Of a DNA stretch of 64,000 bases, positions 1 through 10,288 are shown in pieces. Source of the stretch: Prorocentrum cordatum (taxonomy: Eukaryota; Sar; Dinophyceae; Prorocentrales; Prorocentraceae); contig CAUYUJ010014760.1 in NCBI GenBank assembly GCA_963575745.1, forward strand, positions 838,201 through 902,200. The letters run 5' to 3'. Numbering within the stretch: position 1 is the first letter of the stretch; each line of letters begins with the position of its first letter. A program made the translations under genes and the position numbers. The notes under the pieces were generated by a model, which saw only the letters and a program-made list of their open reading frames with translations, did no database searches and was not told where the DNA came from.

Positions 1-19
1 ACCGTCCACCGTCTGTCAG

Positions 20-243
20 GCAGTGGCGAAGCGTCCTGGTTCGCATATAGCCCTACCAAAGAATGTTCTAAGAACCTTTTGTGGTTTCCACGAAATGTTC
101 TTAGAACGTTTCTGGCGGATATTGTTTTGTTTGAACACGTCGGGCTAATGTTCTAAGAACATTGCTGTTGTTCTTAGACCTTTTTTTGTTCTAAGAACAC
201 TTATTGGTAGGACTATAGGAGTGCCGGGACGGTCGGTCCCTGC
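20..243 (+). mobile_element. MITE-like element, family F1, copy 1
   Basis: This 224-bp element has related copies at 6389-6613 and, inverted, at 48595-48810. Its two ends form imperfect inverted repeats of about 50 bp: the left end runs GCAGTGGCGAAGCGTCC, then ATAGCCCTACC; the right end is the complement of GCAGGGACCGACCGTCC, then ATAGTCCTACC. The body carries several copies of the palindromic motif GTTCTTAGAAC or GTTCTAAGAAC. No protein is encoded. In copies 2 and 3 the ends are flanked by TCAA on both sides, which may be a 4-bp target duplication; here the flanks are TCAG and GCAA. Confidence 0.7.
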
Positions 244-883
244 GCAAGTCTGGGCGATCGATTTTCCTGGGCGGCGCGCTCGGGATCCCTGCCCCCCCCC
301 CCTGGGGGTCCAAGGGCATCTCTGTCCCCACGGTTGGTGGTCGTGTTGGACGCCTCGCCGCCACGCAGCGTCGTGTGGGGGGCGGAAGCCTCGGCAGCGC
401 GCGCGGGGAAGTGGCGTCCAGGGCGGCGGCCCTGTAATAGGAAGGCCAGGTGGGCCCTCTCAGCGCGAAGGAGGAGGACGGTGATCGGGAGGGAGGAGGC
501 GGAGAAGGAAGGAGGGACGGACAACGGGGAGGTGGGCTCATGACGAAGATGTCTGGGCGCCTGGTTCTCGGCGGGAGGGCAGTCGACTGGGGGCATCGAG
601 AGAATCTTGTAACGCAGCGAGCCTAGGCGGCCCTGACGCGCCACACCTGGCCCAGGAGGCACTGGGACGGTGCAGGTGCTCCCTCGGGTTACTATGAACT
701 CCCGAGAGGTTATTGTTCGTGGTGTTAAGTTGGGTAGGACAGTGGAGCCTCTAGACCTCCCCCTCCTCCTCCTCCTCCTCCTCCTCCTCCTCCTCCTCAG
801 CCGCCGTCGCCTGCTCTAGCCCCTTTCTTCGCGGCCCAGCAGGCACCCCACGCAGAGCAGCTTCCGCCCCCAGGGCACCCTTC
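244..883. other. GC-rich spacer with a short CTC tract
   Basis: No gene is apparent. The stretch is GC-rich, so several frames stay open by chance on both strands. A (CTC)n tract of about 42 bp lies at 757-798. Confidence 0.6.
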
Positions 884-3190
884 ATGTCATGCCAGCGCGG
901 CTGGCCATCCATATTTACTTCGTTCGCGTTCTTCTGGACGATATTCCTGAGATGGGGTGTGTCCAACCCGCTCAGCACGGTCGCGCCGCCGAGAAGCTGG
1001 CAGAGAAGCTGGCAGATGTCGAGACAGTTCAGCGCTGACGACTTCATCATGTTACCAGCCACTCGTGGGAGGCAGTTCGCCACCACCAGCCCCGACGACC
1101 AGCATCAGACCTACCTGCACCGCTTCGACAAGAGGAGCTTCGGCAACGGCCCTACCACCAACAACCAAGCGGGAGTGGCCAGCGCGATCTGCAACCTCTA
1201 CCGCATCAATCGTGTGACCGCGCTTCCCAGCCCGCCACCGAGCATTCAAGGACGTGCAGGAGCAGTTCGCCTTCGCCGAGGAGGACTCGACACGAAGGTC
1301 ACTGTTGCGTCTCCACCCTTACGGTCAGGGCTCGCCAAGCACCACTACGCTCGGGTCAAGCAGATCAACGAGAAGCCCCAGAGGACCAACCAGACTCAGA
1401 ACGTGAAGCACAACAGGAGTACGCCGATCCCCGGCCCAGTCCTGAACGACAACTACGGCAAGGACGGATTGCTTCCCGCCAAGTTTAGCAACGTGATCGG
1501 CGACCCAGGCGCTATAAGAGTACCTGGAGCGGCAACCGCTGCCATCCACTACACGCTCGACGTGCACGGCAGGTGCATCCTGAACAATTCCTGGGAAGCG
1601 GGGCCCACGTACTTCAGTGACCACGGGCAGGCCACAAGTCTCGACCACATTGCAGTGCCTCACGGTCCATGCTACCACACTACGTATTGCAGAGTCTGGT
1701 GGCGAATGATTAAGGCCCCCCAACTCATCAATTACAACGTGACGCGCGACCTTGCCCTACCGAATGCAGCCGCCAACGTCATCATCCCGAATGTGTTCAT
1801 CGACTTAAAGAGGACCGCCTGGGACTACGACAAGACGGCCCGGGCTCTGCAGAAGGGCAAGTACCACAAGGAGTTCAATGACGTGACGGAGTTCTACTTC
1901 GGCAAGCACCAGGACAAGCTGAAGAAGTTTGTCGGGGACAACACAGTGGACGAGTTCGTGGGGCTCCCCGCGATCCTCATGAAGGACGCAGCCATCGAGG
2001 AGCGCACCCACGAGGTCAGGCAACGACGACAACACGCCGAAGTTCTTCAACAGTCTCGCATAATGGCCAGCTCCAAATACGGCAAGCGCAACCGCAACTA
2101 CAGCCGCGCGACCAGAGCACGCCCCAGTGTGCAGGAGTGGGTAGTTCACATTGCAGCAGACGGCCAGCACGGAGGGTTTAGTGCTCGCCAGCTCGACCTC
2201 GAGGAGGAGCAGCGCATCTCGAAAGAGACCTCCCACGAGTTCACCACAGAGCACAACCTACAAGTTCGCCAGGAACAAGAGGACGCCAAGGACGGCATCA
2301 AGCGAGCTATCTACGGCGTCGCCAAGCGGCTCAAGTACTTCAAGAAGTGCGCCCCCGTGCCAGACTGGATACTGCCCGCCGAGATCTTCCAGATAACCTT
2401 TCAGCTCACCTACTTCACCAAGCAGCAGCCGAAGTCGACTGGCGCGGGCTACGATGACGAGCTCGCCGCGCCCCCCCTCGCGCAGGAGAGCTCCGAGCCA
2501 GTCCTCAACCACGCGTACCGCGTCGGCTTCAAGTCCAAGCCGTGGCCACTTCCACCTCCCCTGGCTCGCGGCTGCTGGCCTCATCGGCGTCGCGAATACC
2601 CCGCGCGCCAACAGCGCGGAGGAGAAGCCTACCAGGCCAAGGGCGACCTCAAGCTGAAGAAATCGCTCACGGAGATGATCAAGCAAGTGATGTCCAACAT
2701 TCAGCAGATCGCCTGGGTCGTTTTCGCCGTCTACAGCACGTATCCGACGTCGGCTCAGTCCGAGGGGATCGAGGCGCTCCATGCCTGCAGGAAGAGCTAC
2801 GCGGGCAAGCGCAAGGAGGCGGGCAAGGGACGCTCGCTCGCTTCGTCCCCCTGCCCCGCGGACGTGGGCGACAATACTAAGAGCAGTCTCACAGAGCACG
2901 GGGAGTTAGTGGACCAGTTCAGCGTGGAGACAGACCTCTACAAAGTGAAGCACCCGAAGCTCAGCACGTGCGATGACAGCTACCACGCGAAGTTCACACT
3001 GCATCTCGCGCAGGGGCCCAGGACCGTCGCCGAGGCAGAGGAGGTTCCGCAAGAGGAGCCGAAGCAGCAGTGCAACACCAGGGACAGCAACCACAGCGCG
3101 CCGATCCAAGTGGGAGCTACGGCGAAGACGGATCAACCACTTAAGGGAGTCATGGAGGCCGAGCTGGCTGCGTGGAGGGCAGGGCTATGA
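884..3190 (+). CDS. LINE-type retroelement ORF fragment, endonuclease-like part (decayed)
   Basis: A 768-codon frame stays open here. Around residues 195-270 it resembles the C-terminal half of an endonuclease/exonuclease/phosphatase (EEP) domain as found in dinoflagellate LINE ORF2 proteins: the segment GPTYFSDHGQATSLDHIAVP matches the usual PTYF...S-x-x-D-H/F-x-x-P pattern, where the Asp sits near the active site. Following segments (TAWDYDKTARALQKGKYHKE; later a charged helix-rich linker ending in AKRLKYFKKCAP) resemble the linker between EEP and reverse transcriptase. The N-terminal EEP motifs look scrambled, and I see no reverse transcriptase YxDD motif before the frame ends, so this is a truncated or decaying copy. 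The ATG at 884 is only the first Met of the frame. The strand and the EEP likeness are fairly sure; the exact limits are not. Confidence 0.5.
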   Translation: MSCQRGWPSIFTSFAFFWTIFLRWGVSNPLSTVAPPRSWQRSWQMSRQFSADDFIMLPATRGRQFATTSPDDQHQTYLHRFDKRSFGNGPTTNNQAGVASAICNLYRINRVTALPSPPPSIQGRAGAVRLRRGGLDTKVTVASPPLRSGLAKHHYARVKQINEKPQRTNQTQNVKHNRSTPIPGPVLNDNYGKDGLLPAKFSNVIGDPGAIRVPGAATAAIHYTLDVHGRCILNNSWEAGPTYFSDHGQATSLDHIAVPHGPCYHTTYCRVWWRMIKAPQLINYNVTRDLALPNAAANVIIPNVFIDLKRTAWDYDKTARALQKGKYHKEFNDVTEFYFGKHQDKLKKFVGDNTVDEFVGLPAILMKDAAIEERTHEVRQRRQHAEVLQQSRIMASSKYGKRNRNYSRATRARPSVQEWVVHIAADGQHGGFSARQLDLEEEQRISKETSHEFTTEHNLQVRQEQEDAKDGIKRAIYGVAKRLKYFKKCAPVPDWILPAEIFQITFQLTYFTKQQPKSTGAGYDDELAAPPLAQESSEPVLNHAYRVGFKSKPWPLPPPLARGCWPHRRREYPARQQRGGEAYQAKGDLKLKKSLTEMIKQVMSNIQQIAWVVFAVYSTYPTSAQSEGIEALHACRKSYAGKRKEAGKGRSLASSPCPADVGDNTKSSLTEHGELVDQFSVETDLYKVKHPKLSTCDDSYHAKFTLHLAQGPRTVAEAEEVPQEEPKQQCNTRDSNHSAPIQVGATAKTDQPLKGVMEAELAAWRAGL

Positions 3191-3200
3191 CAACGAGTAT

Positions 3201-3203
<3 letters not shown>

Positions 3204-3243
<40 letters not shown>
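3204..3243. repeat. (TA)n microsatellite
   Basis: About 40 bp of uninterrupted TA lie directly after the retroelement-like frame. Confidence 0.95.
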
Positions 3244-3246
<3 letters not shown>

Positions 3247-3390
3247 CGATGCGACTACGCCTCGCTCGGCAAGGTGATTGGCGTGCGTGGCGCCGAGATC
3301 ACAATGAAGGTGCCGCTCTGAGCGGCGACGGCGGGGGTTTATCCTTGCGGCCGAATGCACTACCTTGCCCCCCAATGCCGCTCTATCTAC

Positions 3391-3664
3391 CTCCTCCTCC
3401 TCCTCCTCCTCCTCCCTCCTCCTCCTCCTCCTCTCCTCCTCCTCCTCCTCCTCCTCCTCTTCCTCCTCCTCCTCCTCCTCCATCCTCCTCCTCCCTCTCC
3501 CCCTTCTCGGCCTCCCTCCCCCTCCTCCTCCTCCTCCTCCTCCTCCTCCCCCCTCCCCCTCCTCGTCCTCCTCCTTCCTCCTCCCTCCTCCTCCTCCTCC
3601 TCCTCCTCCTCTTCCTCCTCCTCCTCCTCCTCTTCCTCCTCCTCCTCCTCCTCCTCCTCCTCCC
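3391..3664. repeat. (CTC)n polypyrimidine tract
   Basis: About 270 bp are almost pure pyrimidine on the plus strand, mainly CTC/CCT with short C and TTCC interruptions. All frames read as Ser/Pro/Leu or Glu/Arg/Gly homopolymers, so no protein should be called. Confidence 0.95.
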
Positions 3665-4220
3665 TTTCTCCTGGCCCCTTTTCCTCCTCCTGCTGGAGGA
3701 GGACCGGCGGGGATAGAGGCACGTGGGGGAGGAGCGGGGCGGGAGCGGCGCGGATGAGTCCGGAGGGTGGCAGGGGCAGAACAGAAGTGCGAGGACGAGT
3801 GTTGAGGATCTGTCAGTCCGACTGCCCACGGAACCTTGGCCAGTGCAGCTGGCGATTCCGACCTAGCTCATATCCTAGAGGATCCCTCGCGGACCACGCG
3901 TGCTGGGCTTGGCTTGAGAGCTCGTGGGCTCTCGGACATCACGCTCGAATTCGTACGCTACGCAAGTTTTAAGTCGGGCGTGTCCCTCTGCAGGAGGAAT
4001 ATTCGAATACAGTCAAGAATGGTCTGGGGACGATTTGTTGAGCATTTGTTGCTAAGTTTCTGCGTTGTTTGATTTTTTACCTAACAGCGAAGACTGATAG
4101 GTTTCTAGTGGTCTCAAAATAAAGCATCATGACTCCCCAGGGGGGGTCTGGGCAGATGCCGGACGGGTGCCGGGGAGAATCCGCGGAAGTCGTTTTAAGC
4201 AAAAAATTATATACACACAA

Positions 4221-4560
4221 TTCGTGGTCTTCGAGGTCCCAGAACTCCATTCTTGGGCATGATGTTGAATGCCCGGAGCCAACTGTAGGCCACTTCGTGT
4301 TCTTCGAGTTCCCAGACTTCCATTCCTGGGCATGATGTTGAATGCCCGGAGCCAACTGTAGGCCATTTCGTGGTCTTCGAGTTCCCAGAACTCCACTCCT
4401 GGGCATGATTTTGTATGCCCGGAGCCAGCTGTAGGCCACTTCGTGGTCTTCGAGTTCCCAGAACTCCATTCTTGGGCATGATTTTGAATGCTCGGAGCCA
4501 ACTGTAGGCCACTTCGTGGTCTTCGAGTTCCCAGAACTCCATTCCCGGGCCACATTTTGA
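4221..4560. repeat. 73-bp tandem repeat, about 4.6 copies
   Basis: The start motif TTCGTGGTCTTCGAG recurs at 4221, 4294, 4367, 4440 and 4513, exactly 73 bp apart. Because 73 is not a multiple of three, the same peptide rotates through all three minus-strand frames; this argues against coding. Units differ by a few substitutions. Confidence 0.95.
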
Positions 4561-4561
4561 A

Positions 4562-5392
4562 TGCTGAGGCAGGCTGATGCTGAGGCAGGCCGAGGCTGAG
4601 GCCTGAGGCTGAAGGCTGATGAGGCTGAGGCTGAGGCTGAGGCTGAGGCAGGCTGAGGCTGAGGCTGAGGCTGAGGCTGAGGCTGAGGCTGAGGCTGAGG
4701 CAGGCTGAGGCTGAGGCCGAGGCTGAAGGCAGACTGAGGCTGAGGCTGAAGCAGGCTGAGGCTGAGGCTGAGGCAGGCTGAGGCTGAGGCAGGCTGAGGC
4801 TGAGGCTGAGGCTGAGGCTGAGGCTGAGGCTGAGGCTGAGGCTGAGGCTGAGGCTGAGGCTGAGGCTGAGGCTGAGGCTGAGGCAGGCTGAGGAGGCTGA
4901 AAGGCTGACTGAGGCTGAGGCTGAAGCAGGCTGAGGCTGAGGCTGAGGCAGGCTGAGGCTGAGGCTGAGGCAGGCTGATGCTGAGGCTGAGGCTGAGGCT
5001 GAGGCTGATGCAGGCTGAGGCTGAGGCAGGCTGAGGCTGAGGCCGAGGCTGAAGGCAGACTGAGGCTGAGGCTGAAGCAGGCTGAGGCTGAGGCTGAGGC
5101 AGGCTGAGGCTGAGGCTGAGGCAGGCTGAGGCAGGCTGAGGCTGAGGCTGAGGCTGCAGGCTGAGGCTGAGGCAGGCTGAGGCTGAGGCTGAGGGCTGAG
5201 GCTGAGGCTGAGGCAGGCTGAGGCTGAGGCTGAGGCAGGCTGAGGCTGAGGCAGGCTGAGGCTGAGGCCGAGGCTGAAGGCAGACTGATGCTGAGGCTGA
5301 AGCAGGCTGAGGCTGAGGCTGAGGCAGGCTGAGGCTGAGGCAGGCTGAGGCTGAGGCTGAAGCAGGCTGAGGCTGAGGCTGTGACTGCGACT
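4562..5392. repeat. GAGGCT hexamer minisatellite
   Basis: About 830 bp consist of GAGGCT repeats interrupted at intervals by GCAGGCT variants, which give a higher-order pattern. The minus strand reads as a long Ser/Ala/Leu/Gln/Pro frame, an artefact of the period-6 repeat. Confidence 0.95.
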
Positions 5393-6006
5393 GCCGTTGC
5401 CACTTCGACTGTCACCGCGAATGCGACTACGACTGCGAGAACAGCAGAATTCTACAACTGGATTCTCATCTGAATTTTAAGTGGAATGCTTCCAGATATG
5501 CTCCTACACATCGCTGCTAGGTTGCTTTGCCGGGATAATTATGGTTCGTCGAAAACCCGACTGTATGAGGACATGCCCGACCTAATCTAGGTTCGTACAC
5601 TACGTAAGTTCTAAATGTGGTTGAATATTTGCAGTGGGATCAGCTGCGCTTCTCAACTCATGGACTTGCCACTCGCACAGCTCTATGGTAAGCTCTCTTC
5701 TCCGACGGTTTCCAATCGGGCGACGCCTGCTTCAGTTCATGTCGCCTACTTGTTTCTGGACGGCGAGGCCTTTCGTCGTGGACTCTGCCTGAGAAGTTGC
5801 GCTGGCACGCGCTCCCCGCAGACCAGGACTCTGCCGACCAGGACTCTGCCAGGCCCGGCCAGGGCCACGTCGGCATACGACAAGGTGCGCTCTGAATGGG
5901 GGGGGTGGCGAGGGTGGTCCGAAAAGGCACCCCAACTGTGCCTGAGCGAGCCCCCTGGGGCTCCGGAGGGCCCGAAACGGGCACGAAGGGGGACCGTTTC
6001 TGACCC

Positions 6007-6238
6007 CCCCATGTATGACTCGGCGACTGCAAAGGGTGCGGTTACGCCAGGGTGCGGTTTGCGATCGGCGCCATGGGGGCCTGGAGGGCACGATACTGTC
6101 CTCGTCGGGCCTCCTCGGGGCGCGGCGGGGAACTCTATCGAGGCATCCGCCCGCCCCCCATGGTGCCCCCCAGGGTGCCGATTGCAAACCACACCCTTTG
6201 CAAACCGCACCCTTTGGAGTCGCCGAATGACCCTCCCA
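6007..6238. mobile_element. Small element with about 65-bp inverted ends
   Basis: The left arm contains GACTCGGCGACTGCAAAGGG and then GGTTTGCGATCGGCGCC. The right arm is its imperfect inverse, ending in GGAGTCGCCGAATGACCC. The core of roughly 80 bp encodes nothing recognisable. I found no other copy in the window. Confidence 0.55.
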
Positions 6239-6388
6239 GGAAGCCACGCCCAAGCGCTGGAGCCCGGGGGTCACGCGCGCCAGGGCCCCGGGGGGGGGGC
6301 TCGCGCGCCGGATAGCCCGCGGGGGGCATGCGCGCAGGCCCCGGGAGATGTTTTGGGAACTCTGGGCCCGTGCTTCCCGAAAGGTCAA

Positions 6389-6613
6389 GCAGTGTCGAAG
6401 CGTCCTGGCTCGCCTATAGCCCTACCAAACAATGTTCTAAGAACCTTTTGTGGTTTCCACGAAATGTTCTTGGAACATTTCTGGCGGTGTCTCTTTTGTT
6501 TTAACACATCGGGTTAATAGTCTAAGAACAGTGTTCTTGTTCTTGTACCATTTTGGGGTTCTAAGAACACTTCGTGGTAGGACTATAGGAATGCCGGGAC
6601 GGTCGGTCCCTGC
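6389..6613 (+). mobile_element. MITE-like element, family F1, copy 2
   Basis: This copy is collinear with the one at 20-243 and clearly similar along its whole length, including the GTTCTAAGAAC palindromes. TCAA precedes GCAG at the left end and follows CTGC at the right end. A family A element begins about 10 bp downstream. Confidence 0.75.
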
Positions 6614-6622
6614 TCAAAAAGA

Positions 6623-6819
6623 TGAGTCGGGCTTGTCCCTCTGCAGGAGGGATGTTCAAAGACATAGGCAAAACAATAGCAGGGGGACGAGTTTCCCCGC
6701 CCCCCTTACCCCCCCCCCTGCACTTCCCCCCTCATTTGTTCACCATTCCTGCGTATTTTTGGGATTATGACCATCTTTCGTCCAAGATCCGCCCGTATGG
6801 GGGACACGCCCGACCTTAA
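6623..6819. mobile_element. MITE-like element, family A, copy 2
   Basis: The left end (TGAGTCGGGCTTGTCCCTCT, then GCAGG) and the right end (CGTATGGGGGACACGCCCGA, then CCTTAA) are inverted relative to each other. The left interior, GATGTTCAAAGACATAG, matches other family A copies; the middle differs, with C-rich sequence. Confidence 0.65.
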
Positions 6820-7940
6820 CCCCAGAGACTTCTCAGCACTGAGGGTTGAGGCTCCATAGTTGGGCAAAGGGCCCGAGGGCACGCGCACTCCCAGACCCGA
6901 GGACACGCCCACGCCGTGCCCGAGAGGCACGGTGGCTGACGTCTCCCTCCTCCTCCGTTCCTCGACGGAGGCCGAGTTCGTAAACTCAAAGTCACGCGGA
7001 TCTCCTTTGGACCTCGTTGGATCCGCGCTGGGGCCTTCCTCGCGACGCCTCCCGCACCGCCTTTGGTGCGCTCCGCGCGGGGGGGGGAGAGAAGCGCTGC
7101 TCCCAGAACTCCGCATGGACCTCCGACGTTTTGTATGCTCCCGCCAAGTCTCCTTCGTCCACTTGCTCCCTCTCCCCCGAGCACGGAGAGACGACTCGAG
7201 CCTTCCGCCCCGAGAGGGCTCAGGAGGCCTCGAGAGGGCCAATGTAGGCCCCCAAGGAGCCCCCAGGACTCCCCCGCGACAGCTCAGGAGGCCCACTGCT
7301 CCCGGAGGAGGAGGGGGAGGAGGAGGGGGAGGAGGAGGAGGGGGAGGAGGAGGGGGAGGAGGCCAGTCCTCGGGGGCACTGTCACGGGGGGGACGTGCTC
7401 GCGGGGGCGCGCCTCGACCCCCACGGGCCCGTCGATCGCAGACCAGGGGAGAGCCCGCCCTCGCCCGCGGCCATGGCGGCTTCGCCACGGGGGGTCCGTC
7501 GCCGATCTGGCGGCGATGCATCGGCGATCCTAGCTTGACGTTTCCCTTCCTGCGCCAGTGCCCCCTGTCGTTCCCCTTCGCTGTCTCCTCCGATCTAGTC
7601 GGACCGAGGTATGAGATCGAGGGCGGTTCGGGGAGGGTGTGCTACCGTTTTTCGTGCCGGTTGGACGGATGTTCTTGTGCGTCCTGGGGAGGGCACCCTC
7701 GGATGTTCTCTGTGTTTTGGACGGCGCAGCCGTCCCGTGTTCTCGAAGGGTGTTCTTCTGGCGCAGGTCCGTTTTACGATTCGTCACAAATCGCGGCCCC
7801 AGAGGTGCCGTCCTGGGTCAGTTCATGATGATCTTGGGGCCCGCTAACAGGCCCCAGGGGCCGAAGTCGACGGAGAACGCCAGGATTCAACGAATCGTAT
7901 CGTTGGAGGTTTGGGTCCACCTGTTTCCTTCGGGGAACGA
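6820..7940. other. GC-rich spacer without a supported gene
   Basis: A 322-codon plus-strand frame (6860-7828) stays open, but overlapping frames are open on both strands, and it crosses a (GGA)n tract at about 7307-7366. I see no domain, signal peptide or splice pattern to support a gene. Confidence 0.55.
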
Positions 7941-7941
7941 G

Positions 7942-8124
7942 CAATGACATAGACATCAACTTTGCGGAGGTCCGCGCGGAGTTCTCGGATCGGGTCGGCG
8001 CTGGACCCCCTCACTGGCGCGCGGATCGCGCCACAGGGGCGGCGCCAGAGGCGCCGCTAGGGGCCCCCAGCGCCGATCCGAGGAATCCGCGCGGACTTCC
8101 GAGAAGTTCATGTTTGTGTCATTG
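7942..8124. mobile_element. 183-bp foldback element
   Basis: The left arm begins CAATGACATAGACATCAACT and continues GGTCCGCGCGGAGTTCTCGG. The right arm is its inverse, ending GAAGTTCATGTTTGTGTCAT, then TG. The arms are about 65 bp with a few mismatches, and the core is under 60 bp. Nothing is encoded. Confidence 0.65.
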
Positions 8125-8134
8125 CCCCCTTCTG

Positions 8135-8215
8135 TTAAGTTGGGCCTGTTCCTCTACAGGGGAATATCCAAACATAGCCAAAATTTAGTCCGGGGACTAT
8201 TTTTGAGTATTGTGG
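8135..8215 (+). mobile_element. Family A element, left end only
   Basis: TTAAGTTGGGCCTGTTCCTC, then TACAGG and a body with CAAACATAGCC and GTCCGGGGAC, match the left half of family A. No right end follows; the match fades into AAT-rich sequence. Confidence 0.55.
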
Positions 8216-8349
8216 AACAAACTATGATAATAATAATACTACTAATAATAATAACAATAATAAAATAATAATGCAGAATGAGCTACAACGAAGCTTTTTG
8301 CATTCGTTGTAGGGTGGGGGTGGTTCTTGGGATGTGGGGGGTGGGAAGC

Positions 8350-8870
8350 CGCCACGAAAGGAATCCTTTTTGTATTCCTCAACAAAAAAAATTTCTGTTG
8401 TACTTCTCCACGCCAGGAATCTATTTGTATTCCACAACAAACAAAATCCTTTTTGTATTCTGCTACAAAAGGAATTCTTGTGTATTCCGACCATAAAAGG
8501 AAATCCTGTTGTATTCCGCAACAAAGGAAATCCTTTTGTATTCTGCTTCAAAAAGAATTCTTTTGTATTCCGCCATAAAAGGAAATCCTTGTGTATTCTG
8601 CTACAAAAGGAATCCTTTTGTATTCCGCCACACATGAAAAAGAATTCTTTTGTATTCCGCCATAAAGGAAATCCTATTGTATTCTGCTACGAAAGGAATT
8701 CTTTTGTACTCCGCCATAAAAGGAATTCTTTTGTATTCCGCCATAAAGGAAATCCTTTTGTATTCTGCTAAGAAAGGAATTCTTGTGTACTCCGCCATAA
8801 AAGGAAGTCTTTTGTATTCCGCCACAACAGGAAATCCGTTTGTATTCCGCCACACAAGGATTTTTATTGT
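8350..8870 (+). repeat. Left arm: tandem array of about 28-bp units
   Basis: The unit is roughly AAAGGAATCCTTTTGTATTC, then CGCCATA, with variants GAATTC for GAATCC and CTGCTA for CGCCATA. Around 17 degenerate units are present. The array at 9527-9890 is the same unit in inverse orientation, so the two arrays are arms of one large palindrome. Confidence 0.85.
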
Positions 8871-8872
8871 AA

Positions 8873-9056
8873 TTCACCTGGATACTGGTAACATTGTGTT
8901 TTCGCAGAGATTCAGATAATTTCAGCTAAAACAATGAAGCACAATTGGTTTTATCTGTGTTTTCCCAGAGATTCAGAGATTTTTAATTACAAATATTGTT
9001 TTTCATTGACAGGCTCAGGGATCTCAGAGATTGTATTGATTTCCCATTATGTTATG

Positions 9057-9126
<70 letters not shown>

Positions 9127-9525
9127 ACGCTGTGGAAAAAAAAGAAAAGAACAACGTTTGCCTTGGTTTTGCATCAGAGAATGATTGACAACCGTGTGTT
9201 TTCACAGAGATGGCAAACATTGTTCCATACAGTTATTCCCTCTCTGTGAAAACACATGGTTTTCAATGAGCTGTCAAGCAAAAACAAGGAAAACCATGTG
9301 TTTTCACAGCGCTTTCATCAAAACCACTACCCATAGTAGGAAAATCATTACAATCTCTAACATATCTGAGCCTGGCAACTAAAGATCATTATTTGTAAGT
9401 AAAAATATATGAATCTTTGTGAACACACAAATGAAACCAATTGTTGTCTGTCCTTGTTTTAGTTTAAAGTATCTGAATCTCTGTGAAAACACCATGTTTC
9501 CAGTATCCATATGAATTACAATAAG
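8873..9525. mobile_element. Central 650-bp segment with about 50-bp inverted ends
   Basis: The left end reads ATTGTAATTCACCTGGATAC, then TGGTAACATTGTGTTTTCGC and AGAGATTCAGATA. The right end is its inverse: TATCTGAATCTCTGTGAAAA, then CACCATGTTTCC and TATGAATTACAATAA. The interior repeats GTGTTTTCACAGAGA in both orientations and holds an (AT)n(GT)n tract at 9057-9123. No protein is encoded. Confidence 0.75.
9057..9123. repeat. (AT)n(GT)n compound microsatellite
   Basis: About 36 bp of AT are followed by about 30 bp of GT. Confidence 0.95.
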
Positions 9526-9526
9526 G

Positions 9527-9890
9527 GTTCCCTTTTGTGAAGGAATTCAAATGGATTCCCTTTGTGGTGGAATACACATGGATTCCCTCTGTGGCCGAAT
9601 ACACAGGAATTCCTTTTGTAGCGGAATACCAAAGATTCCCTTTTGTGGTGGAATACAAAAGGGTTTCCTTTGTGGCGGAATACAAAAGGATTTTCTTTGA
9701 GCAGAATACAAAGGGATTCCTTTTGTAGCGTTATACAAAGGATTCCCTTTAGTGGCGGAATACAGAAGGATTTCCTCTGTGGTGGAATACAAAAGGGTTC
9801 CGTTTGTGGCGGAATATGAAAGAATTTACATTTGTGACATAATGCGAAGAGATTTCTTATGTGGCGGAATACACAGGGATTTCCTTTGCC
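9527..9890 (-). repeat. Right arm: inverted tandem array of about 28-bp units
   Basis: Units such as GGATTCCCTTTTGTGGCGGA, then ATACAAAAG, are the reverse complement of the left-arm unit. About 12 units are visible, including the CAGAATAC variant that mirrors GTATTCTG of the left arm. Confidence 0.85.
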
Positions 9891-10004
9891 TCCCGCCGTT
9901 TTTCTCTCTTCTCTCTCTCTTCGCTCTCTGTCTCTGCCTCTCTCAATCGCTCTCTTTCTCTCTCTGTCTACCTCTCCTGTTTCTCTCTCTTACTATTATG
10001 ACTA

Positions 10005-10005
10005 T

Positions 10006-10068
<63 letters not shown>

Positions 10069-10075
10069 GACTACG

Positions 10076-10171
<96 letters not shown>

Positions 10172-10174
10172 GCT
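10005..10174. repeat. (ACT)n trinucleotide array
   Basis: About 170 bp of ACT repeats contain rare CAC, CGA and ACC interruptions. A CT-rich stretch (about 9900-9990) precedes it. Frames reading poly-Thr, poly-Tyr or poly-Val are artefacts. Confidence 0.95.
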
Positions 10175-10288
10175 ACTTCTAAGAGCACCACATATCCTAT
10201 GAGCACCACGGAGACGGCGGAATGGAGCGCGAAGCGCAGGTGTGTATTTTTCCTCGCGTTGCGTCTCTGTAGGAAATCCAAGCGCGCG

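Larger units (their letters stand above)
3969..5585. mobile_element. Family A inverted-repeat element filled with satellites
   Basis: The left end (TTAAGTCGGGCGTGTCCCTC, then TGCAGG) and the right end (CTGTATGAGGACATGCCCGA, then CCTAA) are the same inverted termini that bound the short family A elements at 6623, 19219, 21384, 21831 and 22023. Between them lie a 73-bp tandem array and an 830-bp hexamer array instead of the usual 100 bp. The whole unit is flanked by near-identical direct repeats, TTCGTACGCTACGCAAGTT at 3950 and TTCGTACACTACGTAAGTT at 5592. It may be one expanded element or two solo ends brought together. Confidence 0.55.

Noticed and set aside
4221-5415. Long minus-strand protein (about 400 codons)
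   Set aside because: It is produced by a 73-bp repeat that rotates frame and a period-6 array; composition is pure repeat.
5615-6517. 300-codon plus-strand ORF
   Set aside because: It spans a foldback element and the start of a family F1 MITE; no conserved motif.
6860-7828. 322-codon plus-strand ORF
   Set aside because: Several overlapping frames are open on both strands, it crosses a (GGA)n tract, and no motif is visible.
8350-9890. CRISPR array
   Set aside because: The 28-bp units are contiguous with no unique spacers, and the DNA is eukaryotic nuclear sequence.
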